A stretch of 21,638 nt of DNA, from assembly GCA_036759125.1 (NCBI GenBank), contig DAIOVG010000026.1, positions 1-21,638 on the forward strand, given 5' to 3'. Source of the stretch: CAXXOK01 sp036759125 (GTDB taxonomy: Bacteria; Bacillota; Clostridia; Christensenellales; Aristaeellaceae). The translations under genes were made by a program, and so were the position numbers. The notes below the pieces were generated by a model. The model ran no database searches. It was given only the letters and a program-made list of their open reading frames with translations, and was not told the DNA's origin. Below, piece after piece: positions 21,190-21,638 of this stretch (positions are counted from its first letter, which is position 1; the number at the start of each line of letters is the position of its first letter).

Positions 21190-21638
21190 ATGGCACAACA
21201 GTACACGGCTGAAGGCAAACTCAAACGGATGACGGAAACCCCGATCCCCAAGCTCCTGCTCTCGCTGGCTGTCCCCACCATTATCAGCATGCTGATTTCG
21301 GCCTTCTACAACATGGCCGATACCTTTTTTATCGGCAGGCTGGGTCTGGCCAGCGCAACCGCGGGCGTGGGCGTATGCTTCCCCATGATGGCGGTGCTGC
21401 AGGCCGTGGGCTTCATGTACGGGCAGGGCTCCGGCAACTACATCGCAAGGGCTCTGGGCGCGCGCAGGCAAACCGAAGCCGAGGAGATGGCCTCCACCGG
21501 TTTCTTTCTGGCCATCATCACCGGCGTGGGCCTGATGGCGATCGGCCTATTGTTCCTGCCGCAGCTGGTGGTGGTGCTCGGCTCGACCGAGACCATCGCG
21601 CCCTATGCCATCGAGTACGCGCGCAATATCCTGATCGC
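21190..21638 (+). CDS. MATE family efflux transporter (partial, C-terminus beyond right edge)
   Basis: The first 149 residues are visible. They match the N-terminus of MATE multidrug/Na+ or H+ antiporters: PIPKLLLSLAVPTIISMLISAFYNMADTFFIGRLG at about 18-52, then MYGQGSGNYIARALGARR at about 77-94 and several membrane helices. MATE proteins export cationic drugs and metabolites; the substrate here cannot be told. GGAGG lies four bases before the ATG. It follows the malic enzyme by 44 bases with no terminator in between, so it may be read through from that promoter. Confidence 0.9.
   Translation, partial: MAQQYTAEGKLKRMTETPIPKLLLSLAVPTIISMLISAFYNMADTFFIGRLGLASATAGVGVCFPMMAVLQAVGFMYGQGSGNYIARALGARRQTEAEEMASTGFFLAIITGVGLMAIGLLFLPQLVVVLGSTETIAPYAIEYARNILI

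Overview
The window looks like a GC-rich Gram-positive chromosome segment, most likely from the class Clostridia. The main reason is gene order. An Asp23-type gene is followed by nusB, folD, xseA, xseB and ispA, which is the order of the Bacillus yqhY-nusB-folD-xseA-xseB-ispA cluster, and yerC-pcrA-ligA is also a Firmicutes arrangement. Strong AGGAGG-type ribosome binding sites and sigma-A-like promoters (several with a TGn extension of the -10 box) agree with this. Exported proteins with Pro-Thr linkers hint at a Christensenellales-like lineage, but that is only a guess.

Region 1 (1-7441, minus strand) is one long, tightly packed operon read leftwards from a promoter at 7478-7506. Its order is asp23-like, amaP-like, DUF2273, nusB, a TsaD-like paralogue, folD, xseA, xseB, ispA, a divergent PAP2 protein, and a membrane protein cut by the left edge. 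It joins a cell-envelope (Asp23/AmaP) module, transcription antitermination, one-carbon metabolism, exonuclease VII and isoprenoid synthesis.

Region 2 (7442-10386, plus strand) starts at a divergent promoter region with a consensus TTGACA-17-TATAAT promoter and a second tandem promoter. It encodes two small exported proteins (one with two SH3-like domains), then ribosomal protein L19 with its own promoter, a probable L19 leader and a terminator, then an exported ComEC-like metallo-beta-lactamase-fold protein.

Region 3 (10387-16137, plus strand) holds yerC, pcrA and ligA (DNA repair and replication), with a small hairpin between pcrA and ligA, followed by a TspO/MBR-family membrane protein. 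A strong bidirectional terminator at 16149-16186 closes it.

Region 4 (16200-19814, minus strand) is an operon read leftwards: lgt with an extra C-terminal membrane region, a serine hydrolase, recX, and an exported protein with two chagasin-like protease-inhibitor domains. Region 5 (19898 to the right edge, plus strand) has a divergent promoter, a malic enzyme and the start of a MATE transporter.

Most of the window is core housekeeping. I see no CRISPR array, prophage, insertion sequence, tRNA or rRNA. The least explained parts are the TsaD-like paralogue inside the nusB-folD operon, the matched charged tails on the Asp23 and AmaP proteins, the operator-like repeats over the yerC promoter, the Lgt extension, and the set of small exported proteins.
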